DNA from: JANXVR01 sp034667405
GTDB lineage: Bacteria; Actinomycetota; UBA4738; HRBIN12
Assembly: GCA_034667405.1 (NCBI GenBank)
Contig: JAXDJX010000006.1
Span: 27,075-91,074, forward strand
Direction of reading: 5' to 3'
Length of the DNA: 64,000 nucleotides
In this document: positions 17,493 through 25,778 of the stretch, piece after piece
How positions within the stretch are numbered: position 1 is the first letter of the stretch
How the letters are laid out: every line of letters begins with the position of its first letter
Translations under genes and position numbers: made by a program
Notes under the pieces: generated by a model
Told to the model about the DNA's origin: nothing
The model's input: the letters and a program-made list of their open reading frames with translations, nothing else
Database searches by the model: none

Positions 17493-18815
17493 ATGGAATT
17501 AACTGAGGCGTTCGAACGGGTCTTCGTGCGCCATTGGGTGTTGATCCTGGTGTGTGTGCTGTTGACGACCGCGGGCGCGACGGCTTACGAACTTCAGCAA
17601 CCCCCCCTCTATAAGGCAAGCGCCCGGTTCGTTCTCGACGCAAGTGACCCGACGAGCGAGACCGCCGCTCTGGCATTGGCTGACACGGCTAAAGCGCTGG
17701 CTACCGCCCCGGCCACGGTGGCGTCCGCGCTTCGGGGTATCCAAGCGGAACGAGACGCCATAGCGGTCGCCAAACACGTTGCGGTCGTGCCCCTCGGCTC
17801 CTCTGGGGTGCTGGTCTTGTCCGTGACGGACACCGTTTCTGGTGTCGCTGTTCGATTGGCGGACCAGCTTGTTTCATCCGTTGTCGAAACTCGAAATAAT
17901 CTCGCCTCCCAGAGCGGGACCGATGCCATCAGCGAGATCGAGTCAACGATCAAGACAAGCAACGCGGCTATCGACCGCCTCGACGCGGAGATCAACTCCT
18001 ACAATGCGGGTGATCCGAAGAGAACTGCCCCGATGCAGGAGCGAAGCGATCTCCTCAAGAAGATCGCTTCGTTGCGCTCTGTCGAATCGAACATCTCGGC
18101 GAGCCTTGCTTCGTCCCCCAAAGCTTCCGTCGTCGATTCGGCAGGCCAGGCAGTTCAGGTCAACGGCTTCACGCTCCCTGCCGCTATCGCCCTCGCGATC
18201 GCGCTTGGACTGATCATCGGGGTGACGCTCGCTGGCCTCAAAGAGACCTTCTCGCCAACCATCGGTGGACGCGCAGCGTTCTCCCGTGAGGCGGGCGCGC
18301 CCTACTTGGGCTCCCTCCCTGCACCCCCGTGGAAGAACGATGCGAACAACGTCAAACTCGCCGCATCTCGTGTCCGTCTAGCGGCTGCTGCTGCCGCGGT
18401 CGACCGTGTCGAGCTGATCGGCGTCGACCCGTCGCTGGATCTACGCCCACTTGCGCAGGAGATGTACGCAGCACTTGGGGACCGCGCCCGCTCCGGACCG
18501 GAGATCTCCGTCATCGACTCGCCCGAGGATGCCACTCCCACCTCGCGGACGAAGAACACCCGGCATCGCACGGCCCTGGTCCTGGTGACCCCGGCGGTCG
18601 TTCGACGCTCCGCCTTCCAGGCGATCGAGGACTACCGCTCGCTCGCAGGGATGGATCTCCTGGGCGTCGTCGACTACCGGCGCTACCGCTGGCACTCCGA
18701 CCGCAAGCGTGGGCAGTCGCTTCCAACCATCGAAGGTGTAACCGAAGGCAACCCCCCCGAGCACGATGTCCACCAGGACCAGGTCTCGGCTGAAGAGAAA
18801 GTGGTGAACTCGTGA
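17493..18815 (+). CDS. Wzz/chain-length-determinant-like membrane protein with degenerate kinase-like tail
   Basis: A 440-residue protein with transmembrane helices at ~17-36 and ~228-250 flanking a periplasmic coiled-coil region (~140-205), the layout of Wzz/polysaccharide co-polymerases that set glycan chain length. The ~180-residue cytoplasmic tail is where actinobacterial homologues carry a BY-kinase ATPase. It has patches like such a domain (RALVLVTPAVVRRSAFQAIEDYRSLAGMDLLGVV split over ~355-395) but no Walker A motif and no tyrosine cluster. GGAGGAAC lies just before the ATG. It begins the glycan gene block, and its stop overlaps the next start (GTGA). Confidence 0.78.
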   Translation: MELTEAFERVFVRHWVLILVCVLLTTAGATAYELQQPPLYKASARFVLDASDPTSETAALALADTAKALATAPATVASALRGIQAERDAIAVAKHVAVVPLGSSGVLVLSVTDTVSGVAVRLADQLVSSVVETRNNLASQSGTDAISEIESTIKTSNAAIDRLDAEINSYNAGDPKRTAPMQERSDLLKKIASLRSVESNISASLASSPKASVVDSAGQAVQVNGFTLPAAIALAIALGLIIGVTLAGLKETFSPTIGGRAAFSREAGAPYLGSLPAPPWKNDANNVKLAASRVRLAAAAAAVDRVELIGVDPSLDLRPLAQEMYAALGDRARSGPEISVIDSPEDATPTSRTKNTRHRTALVLVTPAVVRRSAFQAIEDYRSLAGMDLLGVVDYRRYRWHSDRKRGQSLPTIEGVTEGNPPEHDVHQDQVSAEEKVVNS

Positions 18816-20029
18816 CCGATCTTCTCCCCCGTACTGATCAACCACGCATCGCGTTCGCGCGGACGTCCTTGGCGCCGGAGGCAGCCGAAGCCGTGGCGGC
18901 CGTCCTCGCCTCCGGCTGGTTGACCACCGGCCCGCAGGTCCAGGAGTTCGAGACGGAGATGGGCGCCTACCTCGGAGCCGAGGACGCCATCGCCGTCTCG
19001 TCGTGCACCGCTGCGATCGAGCTGGCGCTTCGTGCGCTCCGGTTGCCGCCGGGCTCGAAGGTGCTGGCATCAACGATCACCTTCTGCGGTGCCGTGAATG
19101 CCATCCTCCACGCCGGCCTCGTCCCCGTCCTGGTCGACGTCAACCCGTTCACCCTCATGCCGGACGCCGAGACCACGGCGAAGGCCGTCGCTCGTGCCGG
19201 CGGGGTGGACGCGATGACCATCGTTCACTTCGCCGGCTACCCGGCTCCGGTGCATGCGATGGCTGAGGCCGCCGGCCTTCCCCTGAACCGCGTTATCGAG
19301 GACGCTGCGCATGCCTTCGGTGCGAAGCTCGGCGACCAGCCCATCGGCACGGTGTCGGGGGCGACCTGCTTCAGTTTCTACGCGACCAAGAACCTTCCGG
19401 TCGGCGAAGGCGGCATGGTCACCACCGCCGACCCCGACATCGCCGAGTCCGTTCGACGTGGCCGTCTGCACGGGATGACGAAGGATGCGTGGGGCCGGTA
19501 TCTGCCCGGCGCGAACTGGCGCTACACCGTCGAGACCCCTGGGCTCAAGGCGAACATGACCGACATCCAGGCTGCGATCGGCCGAGCGCAACTGCCGAAG
19601 TTCGACCAGTGGCAGGCGCGACGCCGAGACCTGGTGGCGCGGTACGACGCCGCGCTCTCCGGCATGGAGGGGTTGCAACTACCCGCTCGTCCGACACAGG
19701 ACGAGGGCACACATGCCTGGCACCTCTATGTCCTTCGCGTCGGCGAGGGGTTCTCGGTGACGCGGGACATCTTCATGCAGCAACTCGCTGCGATGGGGGT
19801 CGACTGCTCGGTGCACTTCATCCCGTTGCACACGATGCCGCACATGCGCGATGCCCTCGGCGAGGGCGCTGACCCCGCGTTGTTCCCGGAAGCGGAACGC
19901 GCGTTGGAAGAGATCGTCTCGCTTCCGCTCTACCCCGGACTGAGCGACGACGACGTCGACAGGGTCTGTGCAGCTGTCGCTGAGGTAGCGACGCCCGGCT
20001 TCGCCAACAACCAAGGAGGCACTCGATGA
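18812..20029 (+). CDS. DegT/DnrJ/EryC1/StrS-family sugar aminotransferase
   Basis: A 405-residue PLP enzyme of the family that aminates keto sugars on nucleotide carriers. PLP lysine K193 lies in YATKNLPVGEGGM; the SCTAAIEL phosphate-binding turn and the D/H pair in EDAAHAFGA are also present. It probably makes an amino sugar for the surface glycan encoded by this operon, perhaps later acylated by the FemAB/GNAT protein or acted on by the PIG-L enzyme. It overlaps both neighbours by 4 nt. Confidence 0.92.
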   Translation: MTDLLPRTDQPRIAFARTSLAPEAAEAVAAVLASGWLTTGPQVQEFETEMGAYLGAEDAIAVSSCTAAIELALRALRLPPGSKVLASTITFCGAVNAILHAGLVPVLVDVNPFTLMPDAETTAKAVARAGGVDAMTIVHFAGYPAPVHAMAEAAGLPLNRVIEDAAHAFGAKLGDQPIGTVSGATCFSFYATKNLPVGEGGMVTTADPDIAESVRRGRLHGMTKDAWGRYLPGANWRYTVETPGLKANMTDIQAAIGRAQLPKFDQWQARRRDLVARYDAALSGMEGLQLPARPTQDEGTHAWHLYVLRVGEGFSVTRDIFMQQLAAMGVDCSVHFIPLHTMPHMRDALGEGADPALFPEAERALEEIVSLPLYPGLSDDDVDRVCAAVAEVATPGFANNQGGTR

Positions 20030-21102
20030 ACGGCAACGGAACGGTCGTGATCCCGGAAGCGACCCAGGATCGGCCTGTACGGAACGTGCTCGTGATCGGC
20101 GGTGCCGGCTACGTCGGTTCCGTGACGATCGGGAGCCTGTTGGACCGCGGCTTCGCCGTGACCGTCATGGACGCGTTGATGTACGGCGACGACAGCATCC
20201 GCGACTACCACGGACGCGAAGGATTCTCGGTGGTCAAGGGCGACCTTCGGAGCGTGGAGGACATCGTCCGCGCATCGAAGGGGGCCGACGCGATCGTGCA
20301 TCTCGGGGCCCTCGTTGGGGATCCAGCATGCGCACACGACGAGACGCTCGCGCGCGCCGTCAACCTGGATGCCACGCGGACCGTCGCCTCGGTGGCGCGA
20401 GGGCTAGGGATCTCCCGGCTCCTTTTCGCATCGACGTGCGGCGTATACGGAGCGAGCGAAGGACTGCTCGATGAGGACTCTCCCCTCGACCCCGTCTCCG
20501 TCTACTCCAGGACGAAGCAGGAGTCGGAGGACATCCTCCTTTCTCAGCCGAGCGAGGGCTTCGCCCCGACCATCCTGCGATTCGGGACGTTCTTCGGGCC
20601 GTCCAAGCGGCCCCGGTTCGACCTGGTGGTCAACGCGCTCGTCGCGAAGGCGCTGCGCGAAGGCGAAGTCACGATCTTCGGTGGCGACCAGTGGCGGCCG
20701 TTCCTGCACGTGGCCGATGGAGCCGACGCGATCGTCGCGTGCCTCGAGGCGCCGACCGATGTGGTCGGTTACCGCGTCTACAACGTCGGGTCCGACGCCG
20801 AGAACCACACGCTGGCCGAACTGGGCCGGCTGGTGGTCGAGGCCGTACCGGGTTCGACGCTCACGGTCGGACCGGCTGCCAGTGTCGAAGCCAACTACCG
20901 GGTGTCGTTCAAGCGGATCCGCGAAGAACTCGGATTCCTGGCGCCTCGCACCTTGGCCCAGGGCATCTGCGAACTCCGCGACGAGCTCGAACTCGGAGGC
21001 ATCGGGGACCACGACGATCCTCGGTACAGCAACATCAAGTCGCTGCAGGTCGCCGATGCCACTGCGGCACCGTCGCTGCAGCTCGCCGGCGGCGCAGCGT
21101 GA
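20026..21102 (+). CDS. NAD-dependent epimerase/dehydratase (extended SDR)
   Basis: A 358-residue extended short-chain dehydrogenase. The Rossmann motif GGAGYVG sits near residues 25-31, with D53-type acidic end of the second strand, and the catalytic pair is Y160/K164 (YSRTK). Family members epimerise, dehydrate or reduce nucleotide sugars. The exact reaction is not clear from sequence. It lies between the sugar aminotransferase and the HPrK-like gene with 4-nt overlaps on both sides, so it likely supplies the keto sugar for amination. Confidence 0.9.
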   Translation: MNGNGTVVIPEATQDRPVRNVLVIGGAGYVGSVTIGSLLDRGFAVTVMDALMYGDDSIRDYHGREGFSVVKGDLRSVEDIVRASKGADAIVHLGALVGDPACAHDETLARAVNLDATRTVASVARGLGISRLLFASTCGVYGASEGLLDEDSPLDPVSVYSRTKQESEDILLSQPSEGFAPTILRFGTFFGPSKRPRFDLVVNALVAKALREGEVTIFGGDQWRPFLHVADGADAIVACLEAPTDVVGYRVYNVGSDAENHTLAELGRLVVEAVPGSTLTVGPAASVEANYRVSFKRIREELGFLAPRTLAQGICELRDELELGGIGDHDDPRYSNIKSLQVADATAAPSLQLAGGAA

Positions 21103-22097
21103 CCGATCGCACGCTCGGGGTCGGCCTGGTCACGACGGCGGGTGAATCGGTCGCATATGCGTCCGAGCTCTCCGACGTGACCGAGCTGATCCGAGCGTGC
21201 GCGGACGGCACCAGTTCGCAAGGTGAGTCCCGCACCGGCACGGTTCAGGTCGCCGTCGAAGCGAGCCGGCGGCCGTTCCCGACGGACGGGTGGAGGATGC
21301 TCAGTCGGGACGCGTGGGAACGCGATAGCACCGTCGTGATCCGGGATGTCTGCACGTCCGGCTTCGACGTCTCCGTTCGTGTTCAGGCCGGTGTCCCCCG
21401 GTTCGTGTTCAGGCGGCGTCCGCCGGCGCGCACGCGCGCGCTGGCGATCGCCGACCCATCCCGTGCGCTGCTCCTGCAGCGGAGCGTGCTGCTGACCTAT
21501 CCGGCCATGTGGTGGGCGGCAACCCGCGGAAGGGCTCCGCTCCACGCCGCCTGTCTGTCGACGGGTGACGCCACACCGTTATTGGTCGGACCCAGCGGTT
21601 CGGGGAAGACGACGGTCGTTGCGCGGAACGCCGCCGAAGGCGGGTCGTCCGTGTCGGACAACCTCGTCGTGGGCGACGGCATCACCGCGTGGGGTGTGGT
21701 CGAGCCGATACGGACGGATCAGGGCACGGGCCGCGCCATGCCGCACGGCCGGCGCGAGGGGCACCTGCCACACCGCGTCTCATCGTTGATCCCCGATCGC
21801 GTCGTCGTCCTGCGCCGAGGCGACCAACCCGTGGTCCACAGCTGTCCCCCGGAGGACGCGGCTCGGTGGCTCGTCGCCTCGACCTACGGAGCCGGCGAAC
21901 TCCGCCGCTTCTGGGGATTCGCCGCACTCTTGGCGATGGGCATCCCCGAAGGTCCGGCGCATCCGCCCGTCGCTCGCGTCGCCGATCTGTTCGCTCAGTC
22001 CTTGACCTGCCTGGATGTGACCGCGTCCGTGCCGGGTGTGATCGATCTGGCCCTGGAGGCCCGTGAAGGAGACGAGGTGCCGTGGACATCACGGTGA
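21099..22097 (+). CDS. HPr-kinase-like P-loop protein
   Basis: A 332-residue protein with a Walker A motif GPSGSGKTT at residues 164-172, preceded by APLHAACLSTGD, and followed by SVSDNLVV at the place where HprK has its catalytic aspartate. This matches the HprK-like kinase families found in some biosynthetic clusters rather than true HPr kinase: no HPr or PTS gene is nearby, and the N-terminal half is unlike HprK. It may phosphorylate a small molecule, a sugar or a partner protein. The GTG start overlaps the epimerase stop (GTGA); the open frame upstream is a shadow. It overlaps the RtcB-like gene by 16 nt. Confidence 0.75.
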   Translation: MTDRTLGVGLVTTAGESVAYASELSDVTELIRACADGTSSQGESRTGTVQVAVEASRRPFPTDGWRMLSRDAWERDSTVVIRDVCTSGFDVSVRVQAGVPRFVFRRRPPARTRALAIADPSRALLLQRSVLLTYPAMWWAATRGRAPLHAACLSTGDATPLLVGPSGSGKTTVVARNAAEGGSSVSDNLVVGDGITAWGVVEPIRTDQGTGRAMPHGRREGHLPHRVSSLIPDRVVVLRRGDQPVVHSCPPEDAARWLVASTYGAGELRRFWGFAALLAMGIPEGPAHPPVARVADLFAQSLTCLDVTASVPGVIDLALEAREGDEVPWTSR

Positions 22098-23530
22098 TCG
22101 CCGGCCCGGGAACATCCGGACCATCATCTGCCCGACCTCGGGTGTTCGACAGCGAAGAGCTGCCTGCCGACCCCGCGATCCTGGAGCAGTTGGAGGGCGA
22201 ACTCCGCGACACGGACCTGGCTGCACCGCCCGTCGTGCTGCCGGACTTCCACCACAAGTCCGACATGGAGATGCCCTCGAGCATCGCCGTCGCCACTACG
22301 GGGACGATCCGGCCGACGCTCACGAGTTCGTCGGTCAACTGCGGCATGGCGCTGATCGCCCTGGACACCGACCGTCCGAGCGACGAGGCGATCGCATCGT
22401 TCTACCGGGAAGTCCGAACCCGCTATCCGGACCCCCCGGGCTGGCGTCGCGAGCTGACCCGCGAGGAAAGCTTGCTCGCCGGCGCAGATGGCGCGCGGTT
22501 CGCCGCCGAGCGCTATGGGATGGATCCATCGGCGCTCGATCGGATCGAAGAGGGTGGACGTCTGGACGTCGGGCCATACGGCGGCGCGAGCCGGCTGCGT
22601 AAGGAACTCCCGTGGCTCTCATGGGAAGCGGCGCGGATGCGGTTCGGCACGATCGGGCCAAGCAACCACTTCGTCGAACTGCAGGTGGTCGAGGAGATCT
22701 TCGATGAGGCCGCCGCATCTCGACTCGGTATCTCCGAGGGCCAGCTGACGTTGCAGTACCACGCCGGCGGGGGCCTCCTGACCGGTCAGGTTGGGCGGCT
22801 CTTCTTCCGTCGCAAGAAGATGTCGAAGCCACTGAGGTTGCAGATGGCCGTCGCCAAACCACTCTTCCACCTCGCCTCGGCTCGGTCGGCTGCCGAACTG
22901 CGACGCCGATACGCCTTGTACTTCCGCGACGCGGCACCCGGCGTGCCCGTGGAAAGCGCCGAGGGCCAGCGGCTCATGCTCGCCAATGCGGCCGCGATGA
23001 ACTACGGATTCGCTTTCCGGGTGGCAACGTACGCCGGGCTGACCGACATCGCGCGCCGGACCTTCGGGCTGCGAGCGGCCTCGCTGGTCGTGGACTCACC
23101 GCACAACTCGATCTATGAGGAAGACGTGAACGGACGCACCGCAGTCGTTCACCGACACAATTCCTGTCGTGCCTATCCCGCCGAACGATTCGCGGCAGAC
23201 ACCGCGTTCGGCGAGGTGGGCCAGGCGGTGCTGGTGCCCGGGCTGGCACGGACGTCCTCGTATCTGGGCGTGGCCGGAGCCGAAGCGGACCGGAGTCTCC
23301 ACTCGGCCTGCCATGGGGCGGGAACCGTCATCGATCAGTTCGAACGGGACGGCCGATCCGGACCGGATCCCCTGGGGCGATCGACCCTGCGCTTCCGGTA
23401 CGACGACGGGGCTCCCCAGCGCATGCCGCACAGCGACGACCGGGGCGTGGACGCCGCGATGTCGGTGCTTCGCGTCAACGGCCTCGTGCGGCCCGTCGCG
23501 CGCATGCGGCCGTTGGCGGTCCTGCATTGA
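22082..23530 (+). CDS. RtcB-family protein with altered active site
   Basis: A 482-residue homologue of the RNA 3'-phosphate ligase RtcB, a Mn/GTP enzyme that joins RNA ends. Retained ligands are C87 (NCGMAL), H196 (SNHFVE), H227 (YHAGGG; the 31-residue spacing matches H203-H234 of Pyrococcus RtcB), H341 (SPHNSI) and the guanylylated histidine H411 (CHGAG). Changed are S84 where RtcB has the metal Asp (three residues before the Cys), T where 'HGAGR' has Arg, a divergent DFHHKSDMEMPSS in place of the usual PDVHxGxGxPIG, and a C-terminus ending PLAVLH without the terminal Lys. It starts at GTG 22082 within the previous gene. Finding it inside a glycan operon is unusual. Confidence 0.85.
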   Translation: MDITVIAGPGTSGPSSARPRVFDSEELPADPAILEQLEGELRDTDLAAPPVVLPDFHHKSDMEMPSSIAVATTGTIRPTLTSSSVNCGMALIALDTDRPSDEAIASFYREVRTRYPDPPGWRRELTREESLLAGADGARFAAERYGMDPSALDRIEEGGRLDVGPYGGASRLRKELPWLSWEAARMRFGTIGPSNHFVELQVVEEIFDEAAASRLGISEGQLTLQYHAGGGLLTGQVGRLFFRRKKMSKPLRLQMAVAKPLFHLASARSAAELRRRYALYFRDAAPGVPVESAEGQRLMLANAAAMNYGFAFRVATYAGLTDIARRTFGLRAASLVVDSPHNSIYEEDVNGRTAVVHRHNSCRAYPAERFAADTAFGEVGQAVLVPGLARTSSYLGVAGAEADRSLHSACHGAGTVIDQFERDGRSGPDPLGRSTLRFRYDDGAPQRMPHSDDRGVDAAMSVLRVNGLVRPVARMRPLAVLH

Positions 23531-24840
23531 ACGCCCCCACCGCGACCATCGCTCATGGCCCTACCCGACGCTCGGTGGCGGGCGACCCGGTCGAAGCCCG
23601 CCTCCGCCGTTCGGATGTCATCCATGGGCGCCTGCCGATCGTGGCCGCTTCCATCGGGATCGCTGCGCTGCCCCTGCTTCCACCATTGGGCGGCGGAACC
23701 GCGGTGGTCGACATCGTGCTGCTCGGTGCGATCGCCATCACCTTCCTGTGGCTCGGCTCGACGGGATCGCCCGCGCACTTGCCCTACGCCTCGGCCGTAG
23801 CACTGATCATCATCGGCGGCGCGATCGGAACGTTCCGTTCGCCGGTAGCGCTCACCAGCACACTCACGTTGGTCCAGGACCTCTACCTCCTGCTCTGGGC
23901 GATGGTTATCGCGAACCTGGTGCGCACGCCGACCGCCATGCGAACCATCGTGCGGACATGGTGCTTCACGGCCCCACTCTGGGCGCTTGCCCTGATCGCC
24001 TACGTGGCCGGGTCGGGGTCCGGTGTGATGGATCCCACCACGGGTACCCGTGCCTCGTTCGCGTTCGGCGATGACAACGGACTGGCGCTGTATTTCGTCG
24101 CCGCACTCATGGTCATCTGGGCTTCGCGTACACCGCGGAAGCCGCTCCTGCGTATCGCAGTGGCGGCTCCATTGCTCCTTGCGATCGCATTGACCGGATC
24201 GTTGGCGGCGATCCTGGGCCTGCTCGCCGGCGTCTTCACGGTCGTCACCATCACGATCGCGATCCGCCGTGACGTGGTGGCGGCAACCACCTTCGCCCTC
24301 GTGGCGCTGGTCCTGTGCGGGTCCCTGTGGGTCAACGCCGATCCGATCGCGAGATGGGCGCAGTCCAGCCAATACGCCGTGATCCGCAACTCGATCGGAC
24401 GAGAAGCCTCGAGCCGAACGGGCCGCCAACTCCTAACCAGGGAGGCATGGGGCGTGTACCAGGCCGATGGATCTCTCGGCGCCGGTCCGGCTTCGACCAA
24501 GACGCTGCTGGCTGCCGACCAGGCCGCATACGTGAAGGAAGCCCACGACGACTGGACGGCCGCCCTCGTCGAACGAGGTGTGGTCGGCCTCCTCGGTGTG
24601 GCGCTCCTCTTCGCGGCCTTCGCGTTCCGAGCGGCGAAGGTGGCCGACCCGAAACGCCTGACAGGGGCGTTCCGTCGAGTCATACCGGCCCCCGCGGCGT
24701 TGATGGGTGCGGTCGTCACGATCGCCGTCTACTCCGTGACCCACGAGGTCCTGCACGACCGAACGGCGTGGGCCGTGATGGGGCTCGTGGGTGGCCTGTT
24801 CCTGTGGGGACGGAGCGAACAAGGGGCGGAGCGATGGTAG
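23527..24840 (+). CDS. O-antigen ligase/polymerase-like membrane protein (Wzy-like)
   Basis: A 437-residue integral membrane protein with about ten to twelve hydrophobic helices and a periplasmic loop (RTGRQLLTREAWGVYQADGSLGAGPASTK) of the type seen in the Wzy_C/O-antigen ligase family, which polymerises or ligates lipid-linked glycans. The TTG start overlaps the RtcB-like stop (TTGA). With the Wzx-like flippase and the priming transferase downstream it completes a Wzx/Wzy-dependent pathway. Confidence 0.83.
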   Translation: MNAPTATIAHGPTRRSVAGDPVEARLRRSDVIHGRLPIVAASIGIAALPLLPPLGGGTAVVDIVLLGAIAITFLWLGSTGSPAHLPYASAVALIIIGGAIGTFRSPVALTSTLTLVQDLYLLLWAMVIANLVRTPTAMRTIVRTWCFTAPLWALALIAYVAGSGSGVMDPTTGTRASFAFGDDNGLALYFVAALMVIWASRTPRKPLLRIAVAAPLLLAIALTGSLAAILGLLAGVFTVVTITIAIRRDVVAATTFALVALVLCGSLWVNADPIARWAQSSQYAVIRNSIGREASSRTGRQLLTREAWGVYQADGSLGAGPASTKTLLAADQAAYVKEAHDDWTAALVERGVVGLLGVALLFAAFAFRAAKVADPKRLTGAFRRVIPAPAALMGAVVTIAVYSVTHEVLHDRTAWAVMGLVGGLFLWGRSEQGAERW

Positions 24841-25778
24841 CCCTGGTCACCGGCGCGGCCGGATTCATCGGCTCGCACCTGAGCGAAGCACTCCTGGAAC
24901 ATGGGCCGGTGCGCGCCATCGACGCCTTCACGCCGTACTACGGCCGTGGGCTCAAGGAGATCAATGTCGCGCGCCTGCGTGAGCACCCCGACTTCTCCTT
25001 GATCGAGGCCGATCTGGTCGATGTCCCCATGGACCTGTTGCTGGACGACGTCGACGTGGTTTTCCATCTGGCAGGCCAACCGGGGGTTCGCCCCTCATGG
25101 GGGCGAGAGTTCGATGTCTACACCCGCCATAACGTGATCGCGACCCAGCGGCTCCTGGAAGCATGCAAGGGTCGCGAAGGGATCCGCAAGGTTGTCTACG
25201 CCTCCAGCTCGAGCGTCTACGGCGACGCCGAGTCCTATCCCACGGCAGAAACCCTTCGCCCACAGCCCGTCTCACCCTACGGTGTGACGAAGCTGGCCGC
25301 CGAACATCTCTGCGAGCTCTACCGAACGAACTTTGGGATCCCCACCGCGTCGCTGCGGTTGTTCACGGTGTACGGACCACGGCAGCGGCCGGACATGGCG
25401 TTCCGGCGGCTCCTCGAAGCCACGTCGGGCGGTCCGCCATTCGCGCTCTACGGAGACGGAACGCAGACCCGTGACTTCACCTATGTCGGCGATGTGATTG
25501 CCGCGATGCTCGGGTGCGCCGCATCGGACTGGTGCGGCGTGGCCAATATCGGCGGCGGCGCCCGGAACGACATGCGCAGGGTCATCGAGATCATCATCGA
25601 ACTCGTGGGCGCGCCCACCATCGTTGAACAGCCGGTGGTGAGTGGCGACGTGCGCGACACCGCGGCCGACATCGGCAGGGCCGCAGCCGCGTTCGACTAC
25701 GCGCCCGGAACGAGCTTGGAAGAAGGGCTTGCGCGGATGGCAGCCGCGATGGAGCCGGGGATGGTGAGCACCCGATGA
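24834..25778 (+). CDS. NAD-dependent epimerase (UDP-glucuronate 4-epimerase-like)
   Basis: A 314-residue extended SDR with the N-terminal GAAGFIGSH (residues 7-15), catalytic Y149/K153 (YGVTK), SSSVYGD and the family's RLFTVYGPRQRPDMAF segment. It most resembles UDP-glucuronate or UDP-glucose 4-epimerases. The ATG at 24834 overlaps the Wzy stop by 7 nt; the longer upstream frame is a shadow. UDP-glucuronate would come from the UDP-sugar dehydrogenase at 33034-34495, which reads with a frameshift. Confidence 0.9.
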   Translation: MVALVTGAAGFIGSHLSEALLEHGPVRAIDAFTPYYGRGLKEINVARLREHPDFSLIEADLVDVPMDLLLDDVDVVFHLAGQPGVRPSWGREFDVYTRHNVIATQRLLEACKGREGIRKVVYASSSSVYGDAESYPTAETLRPQPVSPYGVTKLAAEHLCELYRTNFGIPTASLRLFTVYGPRQRPDMAFRRLLEATSGGPPFALYGDGTQTRDFTYVGDVIAAMLGCAASDWCGVANIGGGARNDMRRVIEIIIELVGAPTIVEQPVVSGDVRDTAADIGRAAAAFDYAPGTSLEEGLARMAAAMEPGMVSTR

